From Paenibacillus sp. MBLB1832 (GTDB lineage Bacteria > Bacillota > Bacilli > Paenibacillales > NBRC-103111), in assembly GCF_032271945.1 (NCBI RefSeq), contig NZ_CP130319.1:451001-515000 (forward strand): a stretch of 64,000 nucleotides of DNA, in the 5' to 3' direction. The stretch's first letter is position 1, and each line of letters opens with the position of its first letter. The notes beneath the pieces are model-generated. The model worked only from the letters and a program-made list of their open reading frames with translations, was not told the origin of the DNA and did not search any database. The translations under genes and the position numbers were made by a program. Positions 44,320 through 55,555 of this stretch are shown piece by piece.

Positions 44320-45351
44320 TTATAGGGAGGAGGGAATACCAAGGTTAGGTTGCACGGCTGCGGCTGTCGATGATTCGATCCCATTCAGGAAATTCATCGT
44401 GCGGCTCACATACGTTTTGGGTTCAGCGCGGTACAATAGCTCGTGCTTGGCGCCTGGAAGAATCCAAATTTTCGAGGATGTATTATGCTGCTGCTTGAAC
44501 ATGGCTTCCACAAGATTGTGGGGCGCTTTGTTGTCTTCGGTGCCATGAATCAGGAAGATCGGCATCGAATAGGACGTCGTGGTGACCTGCGTATAAGGCA
44601 CCTGGCGCAAGCTCACACCGTTAAGAACGGGGAAGAATAAGCGAACCAGCTGCAGAGAAGGGTACTTAGGAACATGAACAATTTGATTCATATTTAGGTA
44701 AAGGGTGTCCGCGTTCAATAGGAATGTACTGTCCAGGATCATCCCTGAAATATCTCCGTTTTGCTGCAGAGCAGCTTGTAAAGCAGTGCCAGCCCCCATA
44801 GAAAAGCCCCAGACATAAATCGACCCGCCATTCGTCTGCTTCACATACTCAATCGCACCAAGCAGTTCCTGGGATTCTTGAATCCCGCCCGTCATGAGTC
44901 GATGATTGCTCGGATTCACGTAGCCATAGTCGAACATGAGCACATTATAATGTTGGGCATGCAGCTCGCGAGCCAGTTTGTACAAAGGCACCCATTCCTC
45001 TTCGCGATTACCGCCGTAACCGTGTGAGAAAATGACTGTTTTCGTTGCCCCGCCAGCTGGAATGAACCAGCCGTCCAACTTCGATTTACCATTATAACTT
45101 GGAAAAGACACATCAGAGTAGGGGAGACGAACAGATTTCATCGGGTTCGAATGCAAGGGCTCAATATGCGGCCGCCCCAATGTCCAAGCAATATACGCAT
45201 GGAAGATCAGCAGGATCGATGTGCCAATAAGCAGCAGTGCCAGGAGCGTGGTTGTGATGAACTTTTTTTTACGTAAAAAAGGTTGCGTAATAACGTGATC
45301 AATCGTAGGTTGAAGCGCTCCGGTTACGGTTTTCAAGCTTGTTGTAGACAT
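44320..45351 (-). CDS. Membrane-anchored alpha/beta hydrolase
   Basis: 343 residues. An N-terminal membrane helix (FITTTLLALLLIGTSILLIFHAYIAW) leads to an extracytoplasmic hydrolase domain: FSHGYGGNREE (oxyanion), VWGFSMGAGTALQ (nucleophile Ser), HGTEDNKAPHNL (Asp) and LPGAKHELLYRAEP (His). Similar to the Bacillus YqkD/BAAT-like serine hydrolases. Substrate unknown. GGAGG upstream. Convergent with dgt. Confidence 0.87.
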   Translation of the reverse strand: MSTTSLKTVTGALQPTIDHVITQPFLRKKKFITTTLLALLLIGTSILLIFHAYIAWTLGRPHIEPLHSNPMKSVRLPYSDVSFPSYNGKSKLDGWFIPAGGATKTVIFSHGYGGNREEEWVPLYKLARELHAQHYNVLMFDYGYVNPSNHRLMTGGIQESQELLGAIEYVKQTNGGSIYVWGFSMGAGTALQAALQQNGDISGMILDSTFLLNADTLYLNMNQIVHVPKYPSLQLVRLFFPVLNGVSLRQVPYTQVTTTSYSMPIFLIHGTEDNKAPHNLVEAMFKQQHNTSSKIWILPGAKHELLYRAEPKTYVSRTMNFLNGIESSTAAAVQPNLGIPSSL

Positions 45352-45561
45352 AGACCGAGCCTCCCTCCGTTGAATGTTTGGAGTAAAAATCGTGCTAATC
45401 TGAGCTGTAGGGGAAGGAAGGAGAGTTAATTGTTTAAATATTCAGACAATGTTGGCGACTATCTTTATAGTATTCTGAATGCGCTTTCAAGTCAATGTGG
45501 GTGCGGGATTTGTAAGCCTATTGTAACCATCCTGTAATAATGTAAAAAAGAGGGATTAACC

Positions 45562-45590
45562 TTTACGCATCAAGTTAGTTTCGTTATACT
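45562..45590 (+). promoter_or_regulatory. Promoter of the IclR gene
   Basis: TTTACG (45562-45567), 17-bp spacer, TATACT (45585-45590). Confidence 0.65.
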
Positions 45591-45602
45591 GGACATAACA
45601 AG

Positions 45603-45619
45603 GTTTCATATAGTGAAAC
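45603..45619. promoter_or_regulatory. Palindrome GTTTCA-N5-TGAAAC, probable IclR operator
   Basis: GTTTCATATAGTGAAAC lies about 6-22 bp past the expected start point, suited to autorepression. The same palindrome with a different centre lies in the aconitase leader (51162-51178). Confidence 0.65.
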
Positions 45620-45650
45620 AGTTTTGGCTCATGAAAGTGGTGATTCAAGG

Positions 45651-46394
45651 GTGGAAGATGGGAAACTAACCGTGCGCGCTGTCGAGCGTGCTTTAGATAT
45701 TATGCTATGTTTTACGGGGGCGTCGGAGCTGACGTTGACCGAAATTGCCAGCCGTGCTCAGCTTCACAAAAGCACCGTGCATCGCCTTCTGGCTTCCTTA
45801 GAAGGCAAAGGCTTCATCATGCGTGATGAAGCGACGGATAAGTACAGACTGGGGTACCGCCTGTGGGAGCTTTCGGCTAACCTGTCCAAAGAAGGCGACC
45901 CTGGCATCATTTTGCTGCCAGAGATGGAACGCCTGCGCGATCTCCTCGGTGAGACGATCTCGCTGTACGTGCAAGACGGCCTGGTGCGTGTCCGCATCCA
46001 AGCCGTGCAGAGCAACCACGCCATTCGCCGGGTCGCCCCTGTTGGGGCGCGAATGCCGCTTTATGTCGGCGCCTCGAGCAAGGTGCTCGTCGCCTTTGCT
46101 GAACCAGCGCTGCTCGGGCAGCTGCTATCCTCGGCCGACTGGCCGACCGGGATTGACACGCAGGCGTTCCTGCAGCAGCTGAACGACACGCGACGGGCGG
46201 GCTTCGCCACGAGCGTCGAAGAACGCGAGCCTGGCGCGGCAGCTGTGTCCGCGCCGATTCTTGACCGCGGCGGACGGCTTGTCGCCGCGCTCGCGGTTTC
46301 GGGTCCAGCGAACAGGCTCACGCTGGAGCTGATGCAAGAACAGGCGCCGACGATTATGGAGGCGGCGCGCCGCATGGGGACGATGCTGCGGTAG
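45651..46394 (+). CDS. IclR-family transcriptional regulator
   Basis: About 247 residues. GTG 45651 is preferred (GTGGTGA 8 nt upstream) over TTG 45624, which has no ribosome site. The winged helix LTVRAVERALDIMLCF...LTEIASRAQLHKSTVHRLLASLEGKGFI precedes the IclR ligand domain (GETISLYVQDGLVRVRIQ; GASSKVLVAF; EEREPGAAAVSAPILD). Members sense small acids or sugar-acid breakdown products. The palindrome just upstream is the likely binding site, and its twin before aconitase hints at control of the citric acid cycle. The following CDF gene is separated by 155 bp. Confidence 0.88.
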   Translation: MEDGKLTVRAVERALDIMLCFTGASELTLTEIASRAQLHKSTVHRLLASLEGKGFIMRDEATDKYRLGYRLWELSANLSKEGDPGIILLPEMERLRDLLGETISLYVQDGLVRVRIQAVQSNHAIRRVAPVGARMPLYVGASSKVLVAFAEPALLGQLLSSADWPTGIDTQAFLQQLNDTRRAGFATSVEEREPGAAAVSAPILDRGGRLVAALAVSGPANRLTLELMQEQAPTIMEAARRMGTMLR

Positions 46395-46549
46395 CGCAGA
46401 GCCTCCCCAAACGGGAGTCTCAACACCGCACGCGCCATCCCCTCGCCCCGAGCCGCCCAAAATGGCCGTCGCTCCCGCACCCCCAACTCAAGCGGATGCT
46501 TTCTGGCGAGAAAGCCATACTAGGAGGAGGGAAGGGGAGTGGGCAAGTC

Positions 46550-47449
46550 ATGAAGAAGACAGCCTCGATGCTGGCGATCTGGATTAGTTTGGCCAGCAAC
46601 ATCGTACTGACCGCGATCAAAATCATCGTCGGCCTCGTATTCAACAGCCAAGTGCTAATCGCCGACGGCATACATAACGCAGGGGATGTGATCGCCACGG
46701 CGACAGCCTATAGCTCCATGCGCGTGTCGTCAAAGCCCGCGGATGTCGATCATCCCTACGGGCATGGCAAAGCTGAGGTGCTTGGAGCATTTATTGTCGC
46801 AATTATTCTCGGTGCGGCGGCGATCTACATGGGTTATCACTCCATCCATGCGCTATTTGAAACAGCGAGCGCAGCTCACGTGATCGCGCTCATCGCCGCA
46901 ATCGTCTCTCTGATCTGGAAACAGATCTTATATGTGTACACAATGCGGATCGGGCGGCGGCTTCAGAGCAAAGGACTAATTGCGACAGCCTACGATCATT
47001 TAGCCGACGTGTACGCATCGATTGCGGCATCAGTCGGTATCGGGCTTGCCCTGATCGGTGATCATTATGATATTAGCTACTTGGCATATGGTGACCCCGT
47101 AGCTGGGATTATCGTTTCCTTTCTCGTGTTGAAACTTGCCTATGAAATGGGCAGCGAATCCTTTGACATTTTGATGGAGCGTAGTGTCAGCATGGCACAA
47201 GTCGAGCAGTATGCCGCGTTGATCCGTTCGGTACCAGAGGTGAAGCGCATTGACCGTCTACGGGCGAGGGAGCATGGGCATTACATATTGGTTGATGCGC
47301 GACTTGGCGTTTCGGGCACCATGACGATTCAAGCGGGTCATGACATTATCCGCACTATTAAGCGTAAAATCAAAGAAACTCATACCGATGTAGACGAAGT
47401 GCTTGTACATTTGAATCCCTGGTATGAAGAACAAGCCGAGCAATCATAA
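46550..47449 (+). CDS. Cation diffusion facilitator (CDF) efflux transporter
   Basis: 299 residues from ATG 46550 (AAGGGGAG 10 nt upstream). Six membrane helices; the metal site residues are His and Asp in ADGIHNAGD (helix 2) and Asp and Asp in YDHLADV (helix 5), followed by the cytosolic domain (VPEVKRIDRLRAREHGHYILVDARL). Exports a divalent metal by proton antiport. The H/D plus D/D set differs from the D/D plus H/D set of zinc carriers such as YiiP; Mn, Fe or Zn are all possible. Confidence 0.88.
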   Translation: MKKTASMLAIWISLASNIVLTAIKIIVGLVFNSQVLIADGIHNAGDVIATATAYSSMRVSSKPADVDHPYGHGKAEVLGAFIVAIILGAAAIYMGYHSIHALFETASAAHVIALIAAIVSLIWKQILYVYTMRIGRRLQSKGLIATAYDHLADVYASIAASVGIGLALIGDHYDISYLAYGDPVAGIIVSFLVLKLAYEMGSESFDILMERSVSMAQVEQYAALIRSVPEVKRIDRLRAREHGHYILVDARLGVSGTMTIQAGHDIIRTIKRKIKETHTDVDEVLVHLNPWYEEQAEQS

Positions 47450-47469
47450 GTAAGCCTGTAAGCACAAAA

Positions 47470-47519
47470 ACACCTCTTCACGACTCGCCAGCGCGATGTC
47501 ATGAGAGGTGTTCTCTTTT
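47470..47519. terminator. Bidirectional terminator
   Basis: Stem AACACCTCT/AGAGGTGTT between convergent genes, T-rich on the plus side. Confidence 0.7.
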
Positions 47520-47520
47520 A

Positions 47521-48180
47521 TTACTTGGCAAAAATATGATTCCCAATCTGTACCGTCTGTTGACGGGACCAGATCCATGAGCTTGTCGCTGTTTTCGGGT
47601 TAAAATAGTAGAGCGCTCCACCAGTTGGATCCCAACCGCGTACCGCTTCTAGAGCGGCTTTATAAGCAGTGCTATCTGGCACTAAGTTATACTGACCGTC
47701 GCTGACAGCAGTGAACGCGCCAACTTCGAAGACAATGCCCTGAATCGTGTTCGCGAACTGACTGGACTGCAAGCGATTCATGACGACGGCACCGACAGCT
47801 ACTTGTCCTTCATAAGACTCGCCGCGGGCTTCGCTGTAAATCACTTTTGCCAATATGTCGAGCTCAGCTTGGTTAACCGTGAATTTGCGCAGCATTTCCC
47901 ACGTTTTTGCCCCGATCACGCCATCCACATTCAAACCGTAGTTCGTTTGGAAGTTCCGAACAGCAGCGGCTGTAATCGGACCATATTTCCCATCTATGGA
48001 AGGCTCATAATAGCCTAGTGTTTTTAGTCGGAATTGCGCATCCCATACGTCCCCATTTTGAGTCCCTTGTTTAAGGACAACACCTGCTGCAGAAGCCGTT
48101 CCACTCCACGGAGTTGCGTTCAAACCTAAACCTAAGGAAGCTACAAGTGCGACTACGACTAGTTTATTCATCAACTTCAT
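47521..48180 (-). CDS. sleB: SleB-like spore cortex-lytic enzyme / cell wall hydrolase
   Basis: 219 residues from ATG 48180 (GGGGAG 6 nt upstream; ATG 48186 abuts it). Signal peptide, then a peptidoglycan-binding domain (GDVWDAQFRLKTLGYYEPSIDGKYGPITAAAVRNFQ, about 45-100) and a Hydrolase_2 domain (LAKVIYSEARGESYEGQVAVGAVVMNRL ... ALYYFNP) with the catalytic Glu in SEARGE. Matches SleB in layout but is shorter than Bacillus SleB, so a CwlJ/SleB-like vegetative wall enzyme is possible. Spore germination is a fitting role given gerABC. Confidence 0.87.
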   Translation of the reverse strand: MKLMNKLVVVALVASLGLGLNATPWSGTASAAGVVLKQGTQNGDVWDAQFRLKTLGYYEPSIDGKYGPITAAAVRNFQTNYGLNVDGVIGAKTWEMLRKFTVNQAELDILAKVIYSEARGESYEGQVAVGAVVMNRLQSSQFANTIQGIVFEVGAFTAVSDGQYNLVPDSTAYKAALEAVRGWDPTGGALYYFNPKTATSSWIWSRQQTVQIGNHIFAK

Positions 48181-48411
48181 CTTCATCTCCCCTTTCGCTG
48201 TCCTCAGTATAGGTGCGGAATATACCTCGTCTCAACCCGCAGTTTTTGGAAATGTAAGTCAATCCCTTGGGGCTGTAAGGCTGAAGCAAGGTGCTCTTCT
48301 CATCAAAATGGCCCGTTTTATGCGTTAATTTTTCCATAAATAAGTAAAAAGCCCGAGACCGCCATAAGGCAATCTCGAGCTTGATGTGTGTGTTTTGCTG
48401 GTTATGAATGA

Positions 48412-51129
48412 TTAGTTTTTCTCAGCAAGAATGGAACGAAGAACCGTTTGCAGGATACCGCCATTACGGTAGTAGTCTACATCGACCAAGCTATCCAAAC
48501 GCACAAGTGCTGTGAATTCGAAGCTAGTGCCGTCTTCGCGAGTTGCTGTTACTTTTACAGTGGAACCTGGTTGAACGTCGTTGCTAAGGCCTGTGATGTC
48601 GAATGTTTCACGACCTGTAATTCCTAGCGTTTTCCAGCTTTCGCCGTTAACGAATTGAAGTGGAAGAACGCCCATACCTACAAGGTTACTGCGGTGAATA
48701 CGCTCGAAGCTTTCCGCGATAACTGCTTTAACGCCAAGCAAGAACGTACCTTTTGCTGCCCAGTCACGGGAAGAGCCAGTTCCGTACTCTTTACCAGCGA
48801 TAACAACAAGGTTTTGACCTTCAGCTTGATACTTCATGGAAGCATCGTAGATGGACTCAACTTCGCCTGTTGGCAAGTATGTTGTTACGCCGCCTTCAGT
48901 TCCTGGAGCCACTTGGTTACGAATACGGATGTTAGCGAACGTTCCGCGCATCATCACTTCGTGGTTACCACGACGGGAACCGTAGGAGTTGAAGTCTTCT
49001 CTTTTTACACCATGCTTGATCAAGTATTGGCCTCCAGGGCTGTCAACTTTGATGTTACCAGCAGGGGAGATGTGATCCGTTGTTACGGAATCGCCCAGAA
49101 GTGCCAACGTTTTAGCGCTGCGGATATCTGCGATATCATCCAGAACTGTGCCAAGGTCTGTGAAGAACGGAGGCTCTTGGATGTACGTGGAGTTCGTGTC
49201 GAACTCGTACAGATCGCCTTCTGGAATCGCGATTTCGTTGAAACGCTCATTCGCGCGGAATACGTTGCTGTATTTGTCGCGGAACATATCAGGGCTCATC
49301 GCGATGTTAAGTGCATCTTGAATCTCTTGGTTTGTAGGCCAGATGTCTTTCAAGTACACAGGTTTATCGTTTTGGTCGTAACCGATCGGATCTTTCGCAA
49401 GATCAATGTTTACTGTACCAGCAAGAGCATAAGCAACAACTAATGGAGGTGATCCAAGGTAGTTGGCTTTGACTTGAGCATGAACACGGCCTTCGAAGTT
49501 ACGGTTACCAGAGATAACAGCAGCAACAGTCATGTCGTTGTCAGCAATCGCTTTGCTTACTTCGTCTGGAAGTGGACCGGAGTTACCGATACAAGTTGCA
49601 CAGCCGTAACCTGCAACGTGGAAGCCTAGGGCTTCTAGGGACTCAAGCAAGCCTGCTTTTACCAAATAGTCTGTAACGACTAGGGAACCTGGTGTCAGGG
49701 AACTTTTCACGTAAGCTGGTTTTTTCAAACCAAGTGCAACCGCTTTTTTTGCAACTAGACCAGCACCGATCATAACGCTTGGGTTAGACGTGTTTGTACA
49801 GGACGTGATTGCCGCGATGACAACTGCGCCAGTACCCATTTTCACCGTTTCGCCGTTAGCGTAAGCGACGTCTACAACTTCTGCTACTTTCTCTTCAGTC
49901 AAACCGTAGCCGCCTTTTTCAATTGGCTGACGGATGATCGCGTTGAAAGATTCCTTCATATTTGTAAGCTCAACGCGGTCTTGCGGACGTTTAGGACCAG
50001 CTAAGCTAGGAACTACTGTGCTAAGGTCAAGCTCAAGAACGTCAGTGAACACTGGATCTGGCGTGCTGTCTGTACGGAACATGCCTTGTGCTTTGTAGTA
50101 AGCTTCTACAAGCGCAATTTGATCTTCCTCACGGCCAGTTGCACGCAAGTAGTTCAATGTTTCGTTATCAACAGGGAAGAAACCAATTGTTGCGCCGTAC
50201 TCAGGAGCCATGTTCGCAACCGTTGCGCGGTCAGCCAAGGAAATGTTACTCAGACCAGGACCGAAGAACTCAACGAATTTACCAACAACGCCTTTTTTAC
50301 GCAGGATTTGTGTAACTGTCAAAGCCAAGTCAGTCGCTGTAGCGCCTTCTGCCAATTGACCCGTCAATTTGAAACCAACAACGTCTGGAGCTACGAAGTA
50401 TAGAGGTTGACCAAGCATACCTGCTTCTGCTTCGATACCGCCAACGCCCCAACCTACAACACCAAGACCGTTGATCATTGTTGTATGGGAGTCAGTACCT
50501 ACGAGTGAGTCAGGGTAAACGACAGTTTCGCCGTCGATTGTTTTCGTTGCTGCAACAGATGCCAAGTACTCCAAGTTAACTTGGTGTACGATACCTGTTG
50601 AAGGAGGAACAGCACGGAAGTTATCAAATGCCGTTTGTGCCCAACGCAAGAAGCGGTAACGCTCTTCGTTACGTTCGAATTCTAAGTTAATGTTCATGTC
50701 GAGGGCATCCGGGGATCCGAAAGCATCAACCATGACAGAGTGGTCAATTACAAGGTCTACAGGAACTAGCGGGTTGATACGTTTAGGATCTCCGCCTTCA
50801 CGAGCCATTGTCGCACGCATTGCCGCAAGGTCAACGACGACTGGAACGCCTGTGAAATCTTGAAGAACGATACGAGCAGGAATGAAAGGAATTTCTTTGT
50901 TCTCATCGCGGCCTTCAGCCCAGCCAGCGATTTGTTTAACGTGTTCAGCTGTAATCGCGCGGCCGTCGAATTGACGAATCGCAGCTTCAAGAAGAACGCG
51001 GATGGAAACAGGAAGGTTGTTAATTGTGCCGTGACCTTGGCTTTCAAAGTCAGGAAGGCTGTAATACTGGAACGATTTCGTGCCGACAGTTAACTGCTTA
51101 CGCACAGAAAAAGAGTCCTTATTGGACAT
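48412..51129 (-). CDS. acnA: Aconitate hydratase
   Basis: 905 residues from ATG 51129 (GAGGAGG upstream), normal size for AcnA/Cit[28 protein letters not shown], the [4Fe-4S] cysteines in [16 protein letters not shown] and [14 protein letters not shown], and the swivel domain with [13 protein letters not shown] are all intact. Converts citrate to isocitrate; apo-forms of this family also bind mRNA. Single gene. Its promoter and a 17-bp palindrome in the leader are given separately. Confidence 0.97.
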   Translation of the reverse strand: MSNKDSFSVRKQLTVGTKSFQYYSLPDFESQGHGTINNLPVSIRVLLEAAIRQFDGRAITAEHVKQIAGWAEGRDENKEIPFIPARIVLQDFTGVPVVVDLAAMRATMAREGGDPKRINPLVPVDLVIDHSVMVDAFGSPDALDMNINLEFERNEERYRFLRWAQTAFDNFRAVPPSTGIVHQVNLEYLASVAATKTIDGETVVYPDSLVGTDSHTTMINGLGVVGWGVGGIEAEAGMLGQPLYFVAPDVVGFKLTGQLAEGATATDLALTVTQILRKKGVVGKFVEFFGPGLSNISLADRATVANMAPEYGATIGFFPVDNETLNYLRATGREEDQIALVEAYYKAQGMFRTDSTPDPVFTDVLELDLSTVVPSLAGPKRPQDRVELTNMKESFNAIIRQPIEKGGYGLTEEKVAEVVDVAYANGETVKMGTGAVVIAAITSCTNTSNPSVMIGAGLVAKKAVALGLKKPAYVKSSLTPGSLVVTDYLVKAGLLESLEALGFHVAGYGCATCIGNSGPLPDEVSKAIADNDMTVAAVISGNRNFEGRVHAQVKANYLGSPPLVVAYALAGTVNIDLAKDPIGYDQNDKPVYLKDIWPTNQEIQDALNIAMSPDMFRDKYSNVFRANERFNEIAIPEGDLYEFDTNSTYIQEPPFFTDLGTVLDDIADIRSAKTLALLGDSVTTDHISPAGNIKVDSPGGQYLIKHGVKREDFNSYGSRRGNHEVMMRGTFANIRIRNQVAPGTEGGVTTYLPTGEVESIYDASMKYQAEGQNLVVIAGKEYGTGSSRDWAAKGTFLLGVKAVIAESFERIHRSNLVGMGVLPLQFVNGESWKTLGITGRETFDITGLSNDVQPGSTVKVTATREDGTSFEFTALVRLDSLVDVDYYRNGGILQTVLRSILAEKN

Positions 51130-51161
51130 AGGTAGTTCCTCCTCAATAATAAGTTCATTGG

Positions 51162-51178
51162 GTTTCATCTAATGAAAC
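51162..51178. promoter_or_regulatory. Perfect palindrome GTTTCATCTAATGAAAC in the aconitase leader
   Basis: Seven-bp arms with a 3-bp centre, about 20-36 bp past the predicted start point. Same arms as the iclR site at 45603-45619. It differs from the ATAA-N7-TTAT dyads of Bacillus CcpC. Confidence 0.65.
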
Positions 51179-51204
51179 TCAATTTCATAATTCCCTCTAC
51201 CTCA

Positions 51205-51233
51205 AGTATACCGTCTGGATGTGTATGAGTAAA
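51205..51233 (-). promoter_or_regulatory. Promoter of aconitase
   Basis: On the minus strand TTTACT (51233-51228), 17-bp spacer, TATACT (51210-51205), nearly identical to the iclR promoter. Confidence 0.7.
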
Positions 51234-51325
51234 GATTAATTTCAATCATTTTTACAGCAAAAATGTCATATATTGAATCAATTCAAAGCAATTCGGGCTT
51301 GTCCTAACGAAGGAGGATTGCCAAG

Positions 51326-52351
51326 ATGTCCTGGAAAACAGCGCTCTACAATTACGTTCACGCGAAAAATCAAGCAGAGCTCGAAGGCTCTGCAGGGCCA
51401 TTGGAAGCCTATGTCTCAGACAGCGCTTATGTACGGAAACAGGATATCAAGGTGCGAAAGCTCTTGAACAGTTACCGTGAACGGGATGCTCGGTTGCTGC
51501 GAGGCGAAACGAAGCTCCGTTTGCAGGGCATTAAAGAGTCTCCCTATGGCATTATCGCGGATATTCAGCTGCATCGATCCCATTATTATGAGATTGGTTC
51601 GATCGAGCACCTTGAAGAACGAATTGAAAAGGAACGCGTCATTATTGAAAATCGGGGAACGGGCTGGCTGGTTCAAAGTGCAGAGCCTCTGCAAAGCGAG
51701 AAGTCGAGACTTGAACATGGGAGCCAAAGCTTTCATCTACCAGAGGGCGCTTCATTTCTCCCCACCCGGCCTGTTTCACCCTCTGTGCCATATATCCATC
51801 CTAGTATACGCCAACCTGGGGGTCAGGAATCCGTCTCTCGTAAAATCATTTATAATCGCCCCAAAGCCGTCCAATATGCGGAAACATGGTGGCAAACACC
51901 TAATCCGAGATACGAGTATTTTGAAGTAGATTGTACGAATTATGTGTCTCAATGCCTCTTTGCAGGCGGGGCTCCAATGGACTATACTGGGAAAAGGGAT
52001 TCTGGCTGGTGGTTTAGCGGGAAAAAAGGGCGTCAAGAGCTCTGGAGCTATAGCTGGGCTGTTGCCAACAGCTTGCATCATTATTTGGAACGTCCCCATG
52101 CACATAGTTTGACAGGCACAGTTGTAAATGACCCGAGAGAACTTCAGCTAGGGGATACGATTAGCTATGATTGGGATGGCGACGGCAGGTTCCAGCATAA
52201 TACCTTTGTGACGGGGAAAGATGCGAACGGGATGCCATTAGTGAATGCGCATACCTATAATAGCCGTAATCGGTATTGGGCGTATAAAGATTCACCTGCT
52301 TGGTCCGAACGGACGAAGTATGTGTTTATTCATGTAGCAGATGAAATGTAA
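51326..52351 (+). CDS. Amidase_6-domain protein
   Basis: 341 residues; AAGGAGG before ATG 51326, no signal peptide. The N-terminal 140 residues are charged and unrecognised. The C-terminal half is an Amidase_6 (NlpC/P60-like) domain: YNRPKAVQYAETWW, VDCTNYVSQCLFAGG with the nucleophile Cys, GDTISYDWDGDGRFQHNTFV with the His, and NAHTYNSRNRYW. Probable peptidoglycan or peptide amidase; absence of a signal suggests action inside the cell or in the forespore/mother cell. Confidence 0.88.
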   Translation: MSWKTALYNYVHAKNQAELEGSAGPLEAYVSDSAYVRKQDIKVRKLLNSYRERDARLLRGETKLRLQGIKESPYGIIADIQLHRSHYYEIGSIEHLEERIEKERVIIENRGTGWLVQSAEPLQSEKSRLEHGSQSFHLPEGASFLPTRPVSPSVPYIHPSIRQPGGQESVSRKIIYNRPKAVQYAETWWQTPNPRYEYFEVDCTNYVSQCLFAGGAPMDYTGKRDSGWWFSGKKGRQELWSYSWAVANSLHHYLERPHAHSLTGTVVNDPRELQLGDTISYDWDGDGRFQHNTFVTGKDANGMPLVNAHTYNSRNRYWAYKDSPAWSERTKYVFIHVADEM

Positions 52352-52388
52352 ATAGCAAGATACTGCAAATACTAGACGGAGGTACGTA

Positions 52389-53534
52389 ATGAGCCGCAAA
52401 ATACGAATTGGACTAATTTATGGAGGGAAATCCGGCGAGCATGACGTGTCGTTGCAAACCGCATTGGCCGTAATGAAAGCCGTGGATTTCACGAAATATG
52501 AGATTACACCGTTTTACATTTCCAAAAAAGGAGAATGGAGAAGCGGTACGCCTCATCTCGGTCCTATTGAATCCGTAGAGGAATTAACGTTTAGCGCAGG
52601 TAAAGATGTGGATGCCCCAGCTTCCAATGCGTTGGCACCCATTTTTGGCGCGATTCAAACGAAGGGCGATGTGGCGATATCCAATTCCGCTAATGCTGCA
52701 GCTGAGGACTTCGGTTTGGATGTTATTTTCCCGTTGTTGCACGGCACCTTCGGGGAAGACGGCACGATTCAAGGGTTATTAGAAATGGCCAACATTCCGT
52801 ATGTTGGAGCAGGTGTATTAGCGTCCGCCGTCGGCATGGATAAAGTCATGATGAAAAAAGTATTTGCACAAGAAGGGCTGCCGCAATGTATTTTCCGCCA
52901 TTTCACGCGGACCGAGTGGGAGAAGAATCGAGAGTACCACCTCGTTGAGCTGGAAACGGCGATCGGTTACCCGTGCTTCGTAAAGCCAGCTAACCTTGGC
53001 TCCAGCGTAGGGATTTCCAAAGCGAGAAACCAAGATGAGCTGATCAAGGCAGTTGCGTTTGCTTTCCAATACGACCGCAAAGTCATTATTGAAGAGAACA
53101 TCGATGCCCGCGAAATCGAAGTTGCGGTTCTGGGGAACGATGAGCCGATCGCTTCTGTGGTAGGTGAAATCGTATCTTCGAATGAATTCTACGACTATAA
53201 AGCCAAATATCTCGATGGCAAATCCGCGATGATTATCCCGGCTGAGATTTCAGAGGAAGTATCTGACGAGGTAAGAGCGCTTGCGCTTCGTGCTTTCCTT
53301 GCTGTGGATGGCAGCGGCTTGTCACGGGTAGACTTCTTTTTAGGCAAAACCGATCAAAAAATCTATATCAATGAAATCAACACGATGCCTGGTTTCACGC
53401 CGTTCAGCATGTATCCGCTGCTTTGGAAAGAGACAGGTAAACCTTATAAAGAGCTGCTCGATGATCTCATTCGTCTAGCGTTAGAGCGTCATGCAGCGAA
53501 GCAAAATATCCAATATTCTTTTGATGCGGAGTAG
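52389..53534 (+). CDS. ddl: D-alanine--D-alanine ligase
   Basis: 381 residues. ATP-grasp enzyme: GGKSGEHDVSLQTA (first substrate site), LLHGTFGEDGTIQGLLEMANIPYVGAGV, CFVKPANLGSSVGISKA (ATP loop), and YINEINTMPGFTPFSMYPLLW (Mg and D-Ala site). Makes the D-Ala-D-Ala end of the peptidoglycan stem. Tyr/Phe at the specificity position was not resolved. A GACGGAGG ribosome site precedes it; the next gene starts 6 nt after its stop. Confidence 0.96.
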   Translation: MSRKIRIGLIYGGKSGEHDVSLQTALAVMKAVDFTKYEITPFYISKKGEWRSGTPHLGPIESVEELTFSAGKDVDAPASNALAPIFGAIQTKGDVAISNSANAAAEDFGLDVIFPLLHGTFGEDGTIQGLLEMANIPYVGAGVLASAVGMDKVMMKKVFAQEGLPQCIFRHFTRTEWEKNREYHLVELETAIGYPCFVKPANLGSSVGISKARNQDELIKAVAFAFQYDRKVIIEENIDAREIEVAVLGNDEPIASVVGEIVSSNEFYDYKAKYLDGKSAMIIPAEISEEVSDEVRALALRAFLAVDGSGLSRVDFFLGKTDQKIYINEINTMPGFTPFSMYPLLWKETGKPYKELLDDLIRLALERHAAKQNIQYSFDAE

Positions 53535-53540
53535 ATGAAG

Positions 53541-53864
53541 ATGGGTTTTCAAACCGAATTTAATTCAGTGTGCAAATTTAAATCCGAACAGGAACTTTAC
53601 GAACTGTTGGAGTACGGCCGCGGTAAAATGGTGAAAACCGGCTTCCGCGTCTTCCCGACAGGGCAGAAGGTCATCGCGTATACGCCGCATAACGTGGCGA
53701 TTGCGATTGTGCGCATCGTCGCTTCTATCGCCGAAATCAATTTTCAAGGCGAGGAAGTGACCCAGGTGGAAATGGAGCTTCTCCGTCGCTTGACGGAGGA
53801 AGAGTCCCGCGTTCAGACCGCGCTGGCAGATGAAATGTTTTTTGGCGAGCAAGCCTCCAAATAA
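53541..53864 (+). CDS. Hypothetical protein, 107 residues, downstream of ddl
   Basis: ATG 53541 is preferred to ATG 53535 for spacing from GCGGAG. Soluble; MGFQTEFNSVCKFK and GFRVFPTGQKVIAYTPHNVAIAIVRI suggest a small beta-barrel half followed by helices rich in Glu. Not recognised, but it shares a transcript with ddl. Confidence 0.72.
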   Translation: MGFQTEFNSVCKFKSEQELYELLEYGRGKMVKTGFRVFPTGQKVIAYTPHNVAIAIVRIVASIAEINFQGEEVTQVEMELLRRLTEEESRVQTALADEMFFGEQASK

Positions 53865-53874
53865 ATAGTTTGAA

Positions 53875-53913
53875 AAAGAACACCGTCCCGATAAAGGGGC
53901 GGTGTTCTTTTTG
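53875..53913 (+). terminator. Rho-independent terminator
   Basis: Stem AAAGAACACCG/CGGTGTTCTTT plus T-run. Confidence 0.9.
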
Positions 53914-54009
53914 TTATGCAGCGGAACGTTCGACGCCCATACAGGTTGTCACGAAAACTAGTAAAACAGTTGATTTTTAATAAGTGCCCGAGCACTTCAT
54001 ATTTTGGAT

Positions 54010-55359
<1,350 letters not shown>

Positions 55360-55377
55360 AAAATTCCTCATATTCCT

Positions 55378-55432
55378 ACATGGTTGACATAGAGGTTGGT
55401 GGACTTCATTTAATTTTCTATGTTAACCATGT
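55378..55432 (+). terminator. Long hairpin after the collagen-like gene
   Basis: 15-bp stem ACATGGTTGACATAG/CTATGTTAACCATGT with one G-U pair and a 25-nt loop; no T-run. Confidence 0.55.
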
Positions 55433-55555
55433 TAGTAATTAATCAGAGGCTTCATGTTATACCAGGATTTATATAAGAATGGAGGACCTTTCTGATGGGA
55501 AATCTACTAGGAAAATATTGTACAAGTTATTATTGATCGAGGAGGTAAACGTTAC

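Noticed and set aside
48655..49443. Plus-strand frame of 262 codons inside aconitase
   Set aside because: Antisense of an intact, fully conserved aconitase gene; composition is not protein-like.
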